Shown here in pieces: positions 1-5,295 of a stretch of 5,295 bases of DNA. Position numbers and translations under genes: made by a program. How positions within the stretch are numbered: position 1 is the first letter of the stretch; each line of letters opens with the position of its first letter. Location of the stretch: assembly GCA_007122555.1 (NCBI GenBank), contig SKTL01000205.1:1-5295 (forward strand), written 5' to 3'. Below the pieces are notes generated by a model. The model was given only the letters and a program-made list of their open reading frames with translations, did no database searches and had not been told where the DNA came from. Origin of the DNA: Thermomicrobiaceae bacterium (GTDB taxonomy: Bacteria > Chloroflexota > Chloroflexia > Thermomicrobiales > Thermomicrobiaceae).

Positions 1-11
1 ATCCGGCATAG

Positions 12-42
12 AAAAATGCCCGGTACGGCTATTGTACCGGGC
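12..42 (-). terminator. Rho-independent terminator of the rseP-ispG unit
   Basis: Read on the minus strand, a perfect 9-bp stem (GCCCGGTAC / GTACCGGGC, plus positions 34-42 and 18-26) closes a 7-nt loop and is followed by ATTTTT (plus 17 down to 12). It begins 34 nt past the ispG stop codon. On the plus strand no T-run follows the hairpin, so it should act only on leftward transcription. Positions 1-11 beyond it hold nothing I can assign. Confidence 0.9.
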
Positions 43-76
43 CTCATTGCACGACTCTGTCGTTCAGCGAGCTGGA

Positions 77-1222
77 TCAGGAAACGCCCGCGGGGTCCTT
101 GTCCTCGCGCCATTCCGCGAACTGCTCGTCTCCTTCAAGGATGCTCTCGATCTCTTCCTTCAGCGCCGGAACAATCTCGTTTTCCATGACCCGGCGAAGA
201 ATCTTGCCTTTGCGGAAGATAATGCCCTTGCCGCGACCGGCCGCTACGCCTACGTCAGCGTCCTTGGCTTCGCCCGGTCCGTTCACCACGCAGCCCATGA
301 CCGCAACTTTGATCGGCGCTTTGATGGTTTTCAGATAATCGTCTACCTCGTTGGCGAGCGAGAATAGATCGACCTCGACACGTCCACAGGTGGGACACGC
401 AACCATCGTCGCCCCGTGTTGACGGAGTTCCAGGCTCTTCAAGATCTCGTAACCGACGAACACTTCCTCAACCGGATCGGTTGTCAGCGAAACGCGGATC
501 GTATCGCCGATGCCGTTAGCGAGCAGTGTCCCGAGGCCGACTGCTGACCGGACAGACCCAGCCTTCGGCGTCCCGGCTTCGGTAACCCCGAGATGCAGCG
601 GGTAGTCGTTAAGCTTCGCCATGCGGGAATAGGCCTCGAGCATCACCGGAACCTCGAACGCTTTGAGCGAGATCTTGATGTCGCCGAAGTCCAGGTCTTC
701 CAGGATCTTCACGTGGCCGAGCGCGGTGCGGACCATGTGTTCGGCAATGAGTTCGACTTGCGAGCAATTGGATTCCGCCATCTCGTCGACGAAGTCCTTC
801 GACATCGGCGGCAGCGATCCGAAGTTCGCGCCTACCCGAATCGGAATGCCGCGCTCCTTGGCCGCTCGCACAACCTCCTGTACGTCCTCGTGCTTCCGAA
901 TGTTGCCCGGGTTGAGGCGAATTCCGTCGATGCCGGCGGCAATCGCTTTCAACGCCAGCGTGTGTTCAAAGTGAATGTCTGCGATGAGCGGGACCTTGGC
1001 GTAGGGAGTGATTTCCGGAAGCGCGGCTGCAGCAACGCGGTCCGGGACGGCGATGCGGACGATTTCGCAGCCGGCGTCCGCCAGCTCTGCGATCTGTTCG
1101 AGCGTCGCCTTTGGATCCCTGGTGTCGGACGTGGTCATTGACTGTACGCGGATGGGTGCGTTTCCACCGATCTGGACGTCACCGACATGAATCGCGCGCG
1201 TTTTCCGTCTCGAGGCCATCAT
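77..1222 (-). CDS. ispG: 4-hydroxy-3-methylbut-2-en-1-yl diphosphate synthase (IspG/GcpE)
   Basis: IspG catalyses the penultimate step of the MEP isoprenoid pathway in the cytoplasm: the reductive conversion of methylerythritol cyclodiphosphate (MEcPP) to HMBPP with a 4Fe-4S cluster, usually fed electrons by flavodoxin or ferredoxin. The protein is 381 aa from the chosen start, close to the short bacterial IspG form (E. coli 372). The N-terminal TIM-barrel part carries the family stretch PIRVQSMTTSDTRD and the segment GIRLNPGNI. The C-terminal part has the cluster motif CPTCGR (Cys276, Cys279), then CVVNGPGEA (Cys311) and the catalytic Glu at 318, so all cluster ligands are present. The reading frame stays open to an ATG at 1276, but the added 18 residues do not look like IspG. 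The ATG at 1222 (followed by a second ATG at 1219) has a strong Shine-Dalgarno and the usual N-terminus. It lies 94 nt downstream of rseP, probably in the same transcript. Confidence 0.96.
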   Translation of the reverse strand: MMASRRKTRAIHVGDVQIGGNAPIRVQSMTTSDTRDPKATLEQIAELADAGCEIVRIAVPDRVAAAALPEITPYAKVPLIADIHFEHTLALKAIAAGIDGIRLNPGNIRKHEDVQEVVRAAKERGIPIRVGANFGSLPPMSKDFVDEMAESNCSQVELIAEHMVRTALGHVKILEDLDFGDIKISLKAFEVPVMLEAYSRMAKLNDYPLHLGVTEAGTPKAGSVRSAVGLGTLLANGIGDTIRVSLTTDPVEEVFVGYEILKSLELRQHGATMVACPTCGRVEVDLFSLANEVDDYLKTIKAPIKVAVMGCVVNGPGEAKDADVGVAAGRGKGIIFRKGKILRRVMENEIVPALKEEIESILEGDEQFAEWREDKDPAGVS

Positions 1223-1233
1223 AGTGTGGAGAT

Positions 1234-1239
1234 CCTCCC
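1234..1239 (-). promoter_or_regulatory. Shine-Dalgarno site of ispG
   Basis: GGGAGG on the minus strand lies 11 nt before the ATG at 1222 and 14 nt before the second ATG at 1219. The upstream in-frame ATG at 1276 has no comparable site, so this motif decides the start in favour of 1222, with 1219 as an alternative. Confidence 0.7.
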
Positions 1240-1316
1240 AATCGTGTCTGCCTCGTGCGCTCGCGGATGTGCGCATTCCAATTGTATTCTAACTAATGCC
1301 TGTTTGGCGCCACCGA

Positions 1317-2636
1317 TTACGGAAGAATCGACTCGCCGCTAATCAGCCTGTCTATATCGAGGAACGCAATGAAGAACATCAATCCGAGGAGCATCACAAG
1401 CCCCAGCAGATGAACCAGTCCCTCTCGCTCAGGTGAAATCGGACGCCCGCGTAAGGTTTCGATCAGGACGAACAATAACCGTCCGCCATCTAACGCCGGC
1501 AGCGGCAACAAGTTGAGGATGCCCAGATTCAGCGAGAGAAGAATCGTCAGGTTGGCCAATGCGATCCAGGTCGGCTCCGGACTGACCTCAAGCACCTCTG
1601 AGGCGAGTTGTCCCATGCCGATCGGTCCAGCGATGCCGTCCAGCGGAGCTTCCCCGCTTATCAGCATCATGATGCCCTCGTAGAAGGCTGTGAGGATGTT
1701 CCAGGTTTCAACAAACCCCAGAGGAATAATCTGCCACAAAGGAACTGAGTCAGCATCAATATCTTGTTGGAGTGCTACGCCGATTTCAGGTGGCTGGTTC
1801 GCTTCGACTGAGGCGGGCACGGCGATGGACGTCTCGACTCGCTCGCCGTCGCGGTCCAGAATGAGGTCGATCATGTCGCCTTCGTGCTGGTTCAGCATGA
1901 TCGCGAAGACCGACGCGTCAGTTACTTCCCGACCGGCGATTTGCTCAATTCGATCTTCCGGGCGCAGTCCAGCTTCGTCGGCAAGACCTCCGGTTTCCAC
2001 GTCGCCGACGGTAAGTGTCGCTCGAGGCGCGGAGGTGATCTGTATGCCGGTGCGGCCCTGCCCTTCGGGCGGATCTTCCCGGGGCTCGACCTGGGTGACG
2101 ACTTCTTCCCCGGCGCGGAGCATCGTTACCGGCATCGTGTCGCCAGCATGATCGTGAGTGGTGGTAACGACATCGCCCATGTCGTCGACGGTCGAATCGG
2201 CAACTCTCAGAAATCGGTCACCAGGCTCCCATCCGGCTGCGGCTGCAGGAGAATCTGGTTCGACCTGGGCGACGTAAACGTGATTCACTGGCTCGCCGCG
2301 CACGCCGATGAGAATCATGACCAGAATGATCGCGAGGGCGAAATTCATGAGCGAGCCGGCGCCGTAGAAGAAGGTGCGCTGCAGTTTTCCCTTTGCATGC
2401 AGACTATCGTGATCGTCGGCTGATCCATCTTCTCCGTGAACGCGGACGAAGCCGCCAAGCGGAATGGCGTTGAAGGAATAAATGACTCCGCCGCGTTCAC
2501 GGCCGAGCACGCGAGGCGGCAAGCCGAGTCCGAATTCCTTGACCCGAATACCCACCATTCGCGCGCTGGCGAAGTGTCCGATTTCATGAACGAGAATGAG
2601 AATCGCAAGAATCGGGATGATATAGAGTGCGCTCAA
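1317..2636 (-). CDS. rseP: Site-2-type intramembrane zinc metalloprotease (RseP/M50B), two PDZ-like domains
   Basis: RseP-family proteases cut membrane-spanning substrates within the bilayer, classically anti-sigma factors after a first extracytoplasmic cut, and also remnant signal peptides; the substrate here is unknown. The 439-aa protein has a first membrane segment (about 4-22) carrying the zinc motif HEIGH (17-21), then PLGGFVRV (59-66), a second membrane segment (about 92-112), two PDZ-like domains (about 118-185 and 205-275, each with a G-x-x-x-x-D-R core), GPIG (337-340), a third segment (about 356-378) leading into NLLPLPALDGG with zinc-ligand Asp383, and a last segment (about 405-428). 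All catalytic ligands are present. The conserved GPxxN motif after the first loop reads GSLMN here. The start codon is TTG: no ATG occurs before the HExxH motif, and an AAAGG site lies 8 nt upstream. It is the first gene of the leftward unit with ispG. Confidence 0.95.
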   Translation of the reverse strand: MSALYIIPILAILILVHEIGHFASARMVGIRVKEFGLGLPPRVLGRERGGVIYSFNAIPLGGFVRVHGEDGSADDHDSLHAKGKLQRTFFYGAGSLMNFALAIILVMILIGVRGEPVNHVYVAQVEPDSPAAAAGWEPGDRFLRVADSTVDDMGDVVTTTHDHAGDTMPVTMLRAGEEVVTQVEPREDPPEGQGRTGIQITSAPRATLTVGDVETGGLADEAGLRPEDRIEQIAGREVTDASVFAIMLNQHEGDMIDLILDRDGERVETSIAVPASVEANQPPEIGVALQQDIDADSVPLWQIIPLGFVETWNILTAFYEGIMMLISGEAPLDGIAGPIGMGQLASEVLEVSPEPTWIALANLTILLSLNLGILNLLPLPALDGGRLLFVLIETLRGRPISPEREGLVHLLGLVMLLGLMFFIAFLDIDRLISGESILP

Positions 2637-2644
2637 TGAACCTG

Positions 2645-2649
2645 CCTTT
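2645..2649 (-). promoter_or_regulatory. Ribosome binding site supporting the UUG start of rseP
   Basis: On the minus strand AAAGG is followed by 8 nt and then TTG at 2636. The next Met codon in frame is residue 27, beyond the HEIGH motif, so the TTG start is needed to keep the first membrane helix and active site. The motif is partial compared with GGAGG. Confidence 0.5.
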
Positions 2650-2721
2650 GATCGAAGGGTGTAACCAGCATGTGAGGGTTCTGAAACAGCGAGCAGTGTT
2701 GTATCTCACACGCCGGTCGTA

Positions 2722-2751
2722 ATGGTACCGACGTCGCGAATCGAGCGTCAA
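2722..2751 (-). promoter_or_regulatory. Candidate sigma-70-type promoter for rseP-ispG
   Basis: On the minus strand TTGACG (plus 2751-2746) is followed after 18 bp by TACCAT (plus 2727-2722). The -35 matches consensus at five of six positions and the -10 at four. Transcription would begin near 2715, giving a leader of about 80 nt before the TTG start. The -10 is weak and such pairs arise by chance. Confidence 0.3.
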
Positions 2752-2858
2752 CGATTAGTGTTCTGTCCTCAATTCCGGCGTGATTGGCCCGTTTCTGTGC
2801 GGGCGTTCATCCAGTTTACCGCGAAGCCATGTCCGGGCGCAGTGAAAGGGTGAAACCG

Positions 2859-2867
2859 TGTTAGAAT
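2859..2867 (+). promoter_or_regulatory. Extended -10 promoter for ald
   Basis: TGTTAGAAT combines a TGn extension (2859-2861) with a -10 hexamer TAGAAT (2862-2867, five of six to TATAAT). There is no good -35 hexamer at the expected distance, which is usual for extended -10 promoters. Transcription would start near 2874, leaving a leader of about 66 nt. Tandem GTGAAA repeats just upstream (2842-2855) could be regulator sites. Confidence 0.45.
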
Positions 2868-2928
2868 GTTGCGGCCGCGTTGACAGGGAAATGCGGCGAT
2901 TTGCCGGATCATAGTCTCAAGAACTATT

Positions 2929-2932
2929 GGAG
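2929..2932 (+). promoter_or_regulatory. Shine-Dalgarno site of ald
   Basis: GGAG ends 8 nt before the ATG at 2941. The spacing is normal and the encoded N-terminus matches the family, so the start is well supported. Confidence 0.65.
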
Positions 2933-2940
2933 TAGTGTGA

Positions 2941-4056
2941 ATGATTATCGGGGTTCCGAAGGAGATCAAGGACAACGAGAATCGTGTGGCGGTTACGCCT
3001 GGCGGCGTAAGCGAATACGTCGCAAACGGCCACACGGTGCTGGTTGAACAATCTGCCGGGGCCGGAAGTGGATTTACGGACGATGAGTACTCGGCCGCGG
3101 GAGCCGAGCTTATCGGATCGCACGAGGACGTGTTTGCGCGCTCCGAGATGATCATCAAGGTCAAGGAGCCGATTGCTCCGGAATACCCTCTTCTTCGAGA
3201 GAGCCAGATTCTCTACACGTATTTGCACCTTGCCGCAGAAGAAGAATTGACGAAGGTGCTGGTCAATCAGCGCGTTTCCGCACTCGCTTATGAAACCGTA
3301 CAGATGCCGGATCGCAGCCTGCCTCTTCTGGCGCCTATGAGCGAAGTTGCCGGACGTATGGCGACGCAGGTTGGCGCGCAGTACCTTACCCGGACACACG
3401 GCGGCAGAGGGTTGCTGCTGGGGGGTGTCCCGGGGGTGGCGCCGGCAAAGGTCGCGGTCATCGGCGGTGGTATCGTCGGCACCAACAGCGCGCAGATGGC
3501 GCTGGGTCTCGGCGCCGAAGTGACGATTCTGGACGTCAGCATGGATCGCCTGCGGTATCTTGATCAGGTTCTGCACGGACGGCTGCGAACGATGGCTTCG
3601 AACAAACAGAATCTTGAGGATGTCGTGTCCGAGGCGGATCTGGTTATCGGCGCGGTCTTGATTCCTGGAGCAAAAGCTCCGAAACTGGTAACCCGAGAGA
3701 TGGTCGGCAAGATGAACGAGGGAGCGGTGCTCGTTGATGTCGCAATCGACCAGGGCGGTTGTATTGAGACGATGAAGCCGACGACCCACAGTGCGCCAAC
3801 GTTCGTCGACCAGGGCGTTGTTCACTATGGCGTGACCAATATGCCCGGCGCCGTGCCCCGGACCAGCACGATTGCCCTGGGCAATGTTACGCTGCCGTAT
3901 GGGATCAAATTGGCCAACAAGGGGTTCGTTGACGCGGTCAAGAGCGACCAGGCCCTTGCGCTCGGCGTTAACACCTTTGATGGACATGTCACGTACGAAT
4001 CTGTGGCGGCCGCGTTCGGGACGCCGTACACGCCGGTGGCCAGCGTTATCGCCTGA
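2941..4056 (+). CDS. ald: Alanine dehydrogenase, NAD-dependent
   Basis: Ald reversibly deaminates L-alanine with NAD+ to pyruvate, ammonium and NADH in the cytoplasm, linking amino-acid nitrogen to central carbon; some homologues also aminate glyoxylate to glycine. The 371-aa length equals that of the well-studied mycobacterial enzyme, and key residues fall at the same numbers: Arg15 and Lys75 for substrate binding, His96 in the YLHLA motif and Asp270 in DVAIDQGG as catalytic residues. The N-terminal half begins MIIGVPKEIKDNENRVAVTP, the family signature. The Rossmann NAD-binding domain has VIGGGIVG (173-180, GxGxxG) and Asp198 after the second strand, favouring NAD over NADP. The C-terminal part has NMPGAVPRTST (300-310). 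It has its own promoter facing away from rseP and is followed on the same strand by the recombinase gene after 108 nt with no intrinsic terminator between them. No damage is seen. Confidence 0.97.
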   Translation: MIIGVPKEIKDNENRVAVTPGGVSEYVANGHTVLVEQSAGAGSGFTDDEYSAAGAELIGSHEDVFARSEMIIKVKEPIAPEYPLLRESQILYTYLHLAAEEELTKVLVNQRVSALAYETVQMPDRSLPLLAPMSEVAGRMATQVGAQYLTRTHGGRGLLLGGVPGVAPAKVAVIGGGIVGTNSAQMALGLGAEVTILDVSMDRLRYLDQVLHGRLRTMASNKQNLEDVVSEADLVIGAVLIPGAKAPKLVTREMVGKMNEGAVLVDVAIDQGGCIETMKPTTHSAPTFVDQGVVHYGVTNMPGAVPRTSTIALGNVTLPYGIKLANKGFVDAVKSDQALALGVNTFDGHVTYESVAAAFGTPYTPVASVIA

Positions 4057-4122
4057 ATCGCCGGCGCGGACCCGTTATGAGAGGCGCCCGGTAATTCGGG
4101 ACTGAATGAGCCCATGAGCCGT

Positions 4123-4140
4123 TGCCGGGACGTTCCGGCA
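4123..4140. repeat. 18-bp imperfect palindrome upstream of the recombinase gene
   Basis: TGCCGGGACGTTCCGGCA pairs with itself at 16 of 18 positions; only the G/T pair at 4129/4134 is off, and it could form a wobble in RNA. It sits in the ald-xerD gap, 13 nt before the Shine-Dalgarno site. No T-run follows, so it is not an intrinsic terminator. It could be an operator, an RNA hairpin or chance. Confidence 0.5.
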
Positions 4141-4153
4141 TGCGGACGATGTC

Positions 4154-4159
4154 AGGGGG
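4154..4159 (+). promoter_or_regulatory. Shine-Dalgarno site choosing the recombinase start
   Basis: AGGGGG lies 5 nt before the ATG at 4165. An in-frame ATG at 4114 would add 17 residues including three cysteines, but it has only a poor upstream site. The family N-terminus begins near 4165. Confidence 0.65.
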
Positions 4160-4164
4160 TACAG

Positions 4165-5109
4165 ATGGAGCAGCAGGTTGCCCGTTTCCTCGAGCAACTC
4201 GAGACGGACCGTGGCTTCTCAAACAACACGATCTCGGCCTATCGCAACGATCTGAAGCAGTTTGTCACATTCATGCGCGAGGGGCAGGAGATTCAGTCCT
4301 GGCAGGAACTGACTGAGAGCCAGTTGACGAGCTATGTGCTGCACCTGCGAGAACGTGAATATGCGCGATCGACAATCGCTCGCAAAGTCGCTGCAGTAAA
4401 GTCGTTTTGTCACTTTCTCGTTCGAGATGGCGTTCTTCGGGCGGATCCAAGTGACACCCTGGCGTCGCCGCGTGTGGACAAGTTCACTCCGAAAGCGATC
4501 AGCGAGGATTCCGTGCGCCAACTGCTCGCCAAACCGACTGAGTCGAGCACCCCGGAAGCATTGCGCGACAAGGCGATGCTGGAAACGCTGTACGCATCGG
4601 GGATGCGGGTCAGCGAGCTAACCTCGCTCGACATTTCGGATCTCGATCTTGCCCGGAGTGAAATCATCTGCGGAAAGCGACCGGATCGTGAACGCCGGAT
4701 ACCATTGTGCGATGACGCTATCGACTCGCTGACCGCATATCTGACAGATGGCCGCCCTCATCTGAAGGGCTCGTCGGACGTGTCGGCGCTGTTTTTGAAT
4801 CATCGCGGAAACCGGCTCACCCGGCAGGGTTTCTGGCTGATTCTGAAGGCGTATGCGGATTCCTGCGGCATCGCAGATATCACGCCTCACACGATTCGCC
4901 ACTCGTTCGCAGTTCACCAACTTGCGAACGGCTCCGAGCTTCGTGACGTTCAGCAGATCATGGGACACATGAGCCTGTCGACCACGCAGGTCTATCAGCA
5001 GTTCATCGGCCATGACGGGAACGTCCTCGCGGATAGCCGGTTGTCGGCCGGCGGCGTAGTTCCAGCAGTCGAATCGGATAGCACCGGCGAAAGCGACGGG
5101 GATTCCTGA
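4165..5109 (+). CDS. xerD: Xer-type tyrosine recombinase (XerD-like)
   Basis: Xer recombinases resolve chromosome dimers at the dif site during division, cutting DNA through a covalent phosphotyrosine. The 314-aa protein has an N-terminal SAM-like core-binding domain (about 2-88), with the typical RGFSNNTISAYRNDLKQF stretch, and a C-terminal catalytic domain (about 110-280). All six active residues are visible in order: Arg148 (ASGMRVSELT), Lys171 (CGKRPDRERRIPL), His242 and Arg245 (HTIRHSFA), His268 (MGHMSLSTTQ) and nucleophile Tyr277. Their spacing almost equals E. coli XerD (148, 172, 244, 247, 270, 279). After the tyrosine the usual RLxxxYxxxHPRA tail is missing; instead there are about 37 residues ending in an acidic Ser/Gly/Asp-rich stretch. 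XerC versus XerD cannot be settled from sequence alone, and a stand-alone phage-type integrase is less likely given the housekeeping setting. It sits between ald and glyS on the same strand, with no promoter seen directly upstream. Confidence 0.85.
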   Translation: MEQQVARFLEQLETDRGFSNNTISAYRNDLKQFVTFMREGQEIQSWQELTESQLTSYVLHLREREYARSTIARKVAAVKSFCHFLVRDGVLRADPSDTLASPRVDKFTPKAISEDSVRQLLAKPTESSTPEALRDKAMLETLYASGMRVSELTSLDISDLDLARSEIICGKRPDRERRIPLCDDAIDSLTAYLTDGRPHLKGSSDVSALFLNHRGNRLTRQGFWLILKAYADSCGIADITPHTIRHSFAVHQLANGSELRDVQQIMGHMSLSTTQVYQQFIGHDGNVLADSRLSAGGVVPAVESDSTGESDGDS

Positions 5110-5137
5110 TCAACAGATGCCGGGGCGAGAAGTCCGA

Positions 5138-5153
5138 TGCCGCCGGGGCGGCA
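5138..5153 (+). other. GC-rich hairpin in the xerD-glyS spacer
   Basis: TGCCGC and GCGGCA form a perfect 6-bp stem around a CGGG loop. No T-run follows, so it should not terminate by itself. It lies 22 nt before the stem of the glyS-proximal terminator and could act as a pause or as part of an alternative fold. Confidence 0.4.
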
Positions 5154-5175
5154 GGCAGTTAGTATGATTGAGATG

Positions 5176-5204
5176 CCCCTCGTCACATCTGATGAGGGGT
5201 TTTT
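5176..5204 (+). terminator. Rho-independent terminator or attenuator just before glyS
   Basis: CCCCTCGTCA (5176-5185) pairs with TGATGAGGGG (5190-5199) over 10 bp, with one G-U pair, around a CATC loop, and is followed directly by TTTTT (5200-5204). It is a canonical intrinsic terminator. It could simply end the ald-xerD transcript. However, only 16 nt separate the T-run from the glyS ribosome binding site, so transcription of glyS must either come through it or start within a few bases of the gene. The T-box consensus (TGGnACCGCG) is absent. Confidence 0.85.
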
Positions 5205-5220
5205 CCTGATCCGAGTTCCA

Positions 5221-5227
5221 GAGGAGG
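5221..5227 (+). promoter_or_regulatory. Shine-Dalgarno site of glyS
   Basis: GAGGAGG is a near-perfect site 7 nt before the ATG at 5235. The nearby GTG at 5231 is in another frame and would be too close, so the ATG is the start. Confidence 0.75.
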
Positions 5228-5234
5228 ACTGTGA

Positions 5235-5295
5235 ATGGATGTCGAGCAGCAATCACCGGTAACCATGGAGGCGATTGTCGCACTCGCCAAGCGTC
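5235..5295 (+). CDS. glyS: Probable glycyl-tRNA synthetase (alpha2 type), 5' end only
   Basis: Only 20 codons are inside the window: MDVEQQSPVTMEAIVALAKR. The segment TMEAIVALAKR closely resembles the start of single-chain dimeric class II glycyl-tRNA synthetases, which typically read MEKIVSLAKRRGF before the first catalytic motif. The enzyme charges tRNA-Gly with glycine in the cytoplasm. The first ten residues would be a short extension; the internal ATG at 5265 lacks a ribosome binding site as good as the one before 5235. None of the class II motifs is in view, so the call rests on this short similarity and on the strong Shine-Dalgarno. The preceding terminator hints at attenuation control. 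The gene continues beyond the right edge. Confidence 0.65.
   Translation, partial: MDVEQQSPVTMEAIVALAKR

Larger units (their letters stand above)
2637..2940. other. Divergent intergenic region between rseP and ald
   Basis: About 304 bp without a credible gene. The two flanking genes are transcribed away from it, so it should contain promoters for both. I see an extended -10 element facing ald, a weak -35/-10 pair facing rseP, and an 8-bp-periodic direct repeat (GTGAAAGG, GTGAAACC, GTGTTAGA starting at 2842, 2850 and 2858) overlapping the ald promoter. No T-box, riboswitch or tRNA could be recognised. Confidence 0.8.

Noticed and set aside
593..1141. A 182-codon open frame antisense to ispG
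   Set aside because: It lies inside ispG, has no recognisable domain or ribosome binding site, and its composition is that of a reverse-strand shadow.
1223..1276. Upstream ATG of ispG at 1276
   Set aside because: The added 18 residues do not resemble the family, and the strong GGGAGG site lies downstream of it, next to the ATG at 1222.
2787..2804. GCCCG...CGGGC hairpin in the divergent intergenic region
   Set aside because: Only a 5-bp stem with an 8-nt loop and no T-run; it is expected by chance in GC-rich DNA.
2880..2885. Perfect TTGACA upstream of ald as a -35 element
   Set aside because: At spacings of 15-19 bp downstream there is no acceptable -10 (the hexamers are GC-rich). The nearest AT-richer sequence is more than 20 bp away, so the extended -10 at 2859-2867 is preferred.
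2917..3987. A 356-codon open frame antisense to ald
   Set aside because: It lies almost wholly inside ald, whose protein matches a known family at every key residue. Long antisense frames are common opposite GC-rich genes, and the translation shows no recognisable domain and an Arg/His/Asn-rich composition.
4114..4164. Longer recombinase start with a three-cysteine N-terminal extension (Cys4, Cys10, Cys13)
   Set aside because: The ATG at 4165 has a much better Shine-Dalgarno site and gives the normal family N-terminus. The extension also covers the palindrome, which is more likely non-coding.
5110..5234. T-box riboswitch before glyS
   Set aside because: The spacer is about 125 nt, and neither the conserved TGGnACCGCG antiterminator sequence nor a specifier-loop-sized stem is visible; only a plain terminator is seen.

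Overview
This is a compact bacterial chromosomal segment made almost entirely of housekeeping genes, moderately GC-rich, with short intergenic gaps and recognisable Shine-Dalgarno sites. A MEP-pathway ispG behind an rseP-type protease, a 371-residue alanine dehydrogenase, a Xer-type recombinase and the start of what looks like an alpha2-type (GlyQS-like) glycyl-tRNA synthetase would fit a free-living bacterium of the Chloroflexota or a related Gram-positive-like lineage. That assignment is an inference from gene content and style, not from a marker gene.

Left half (about 1-2640, minus strand). A two-gene unit reads leftward: rseP (site-2 intramembrane metalloprotease with two PDZ-like domains, UUG start), then ispG (4-hydroxy-3-methylbut-2-enyl diphosphate synthase, 4Fe-4S). 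A strong intrinsic terminator at 12-42 ends it.

Centre (2637-2940). A divergent intergenic region of about 300 bp separates rseP from ald. It holds an extended -10 promoter for ald, a weaker candidate promoter for rseP, and an 8-bp-periodic direct repeat overlapping the ald promoter.

Right half (2941-5295, plus strand). ald is followed by a xerD-like tyrosine recombinase with all six catalytic residues but an atypical acidic, Ser-rich C-terminal tail, then by the first 20 codons of a probable glycyl-tRNA synthetase gene cut by the window edge. A near-perfect 18-bp palindrome lies just before the recombinase ribosome binding site. A canonical intrinsic terminator lies only 30 nt before the glyS start codon, which leaves no room for a promoter between them. 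This is the best candidate for undescribed regulation here: a possible transcription attenuator for glyS without a recognisable T-box.

I see no mobile element, CRISPR array, rRNA or tRNA gene, and no evidence of a novel multi-gene system. The genes look like ordinary core genes; the points of interest are regulatory.
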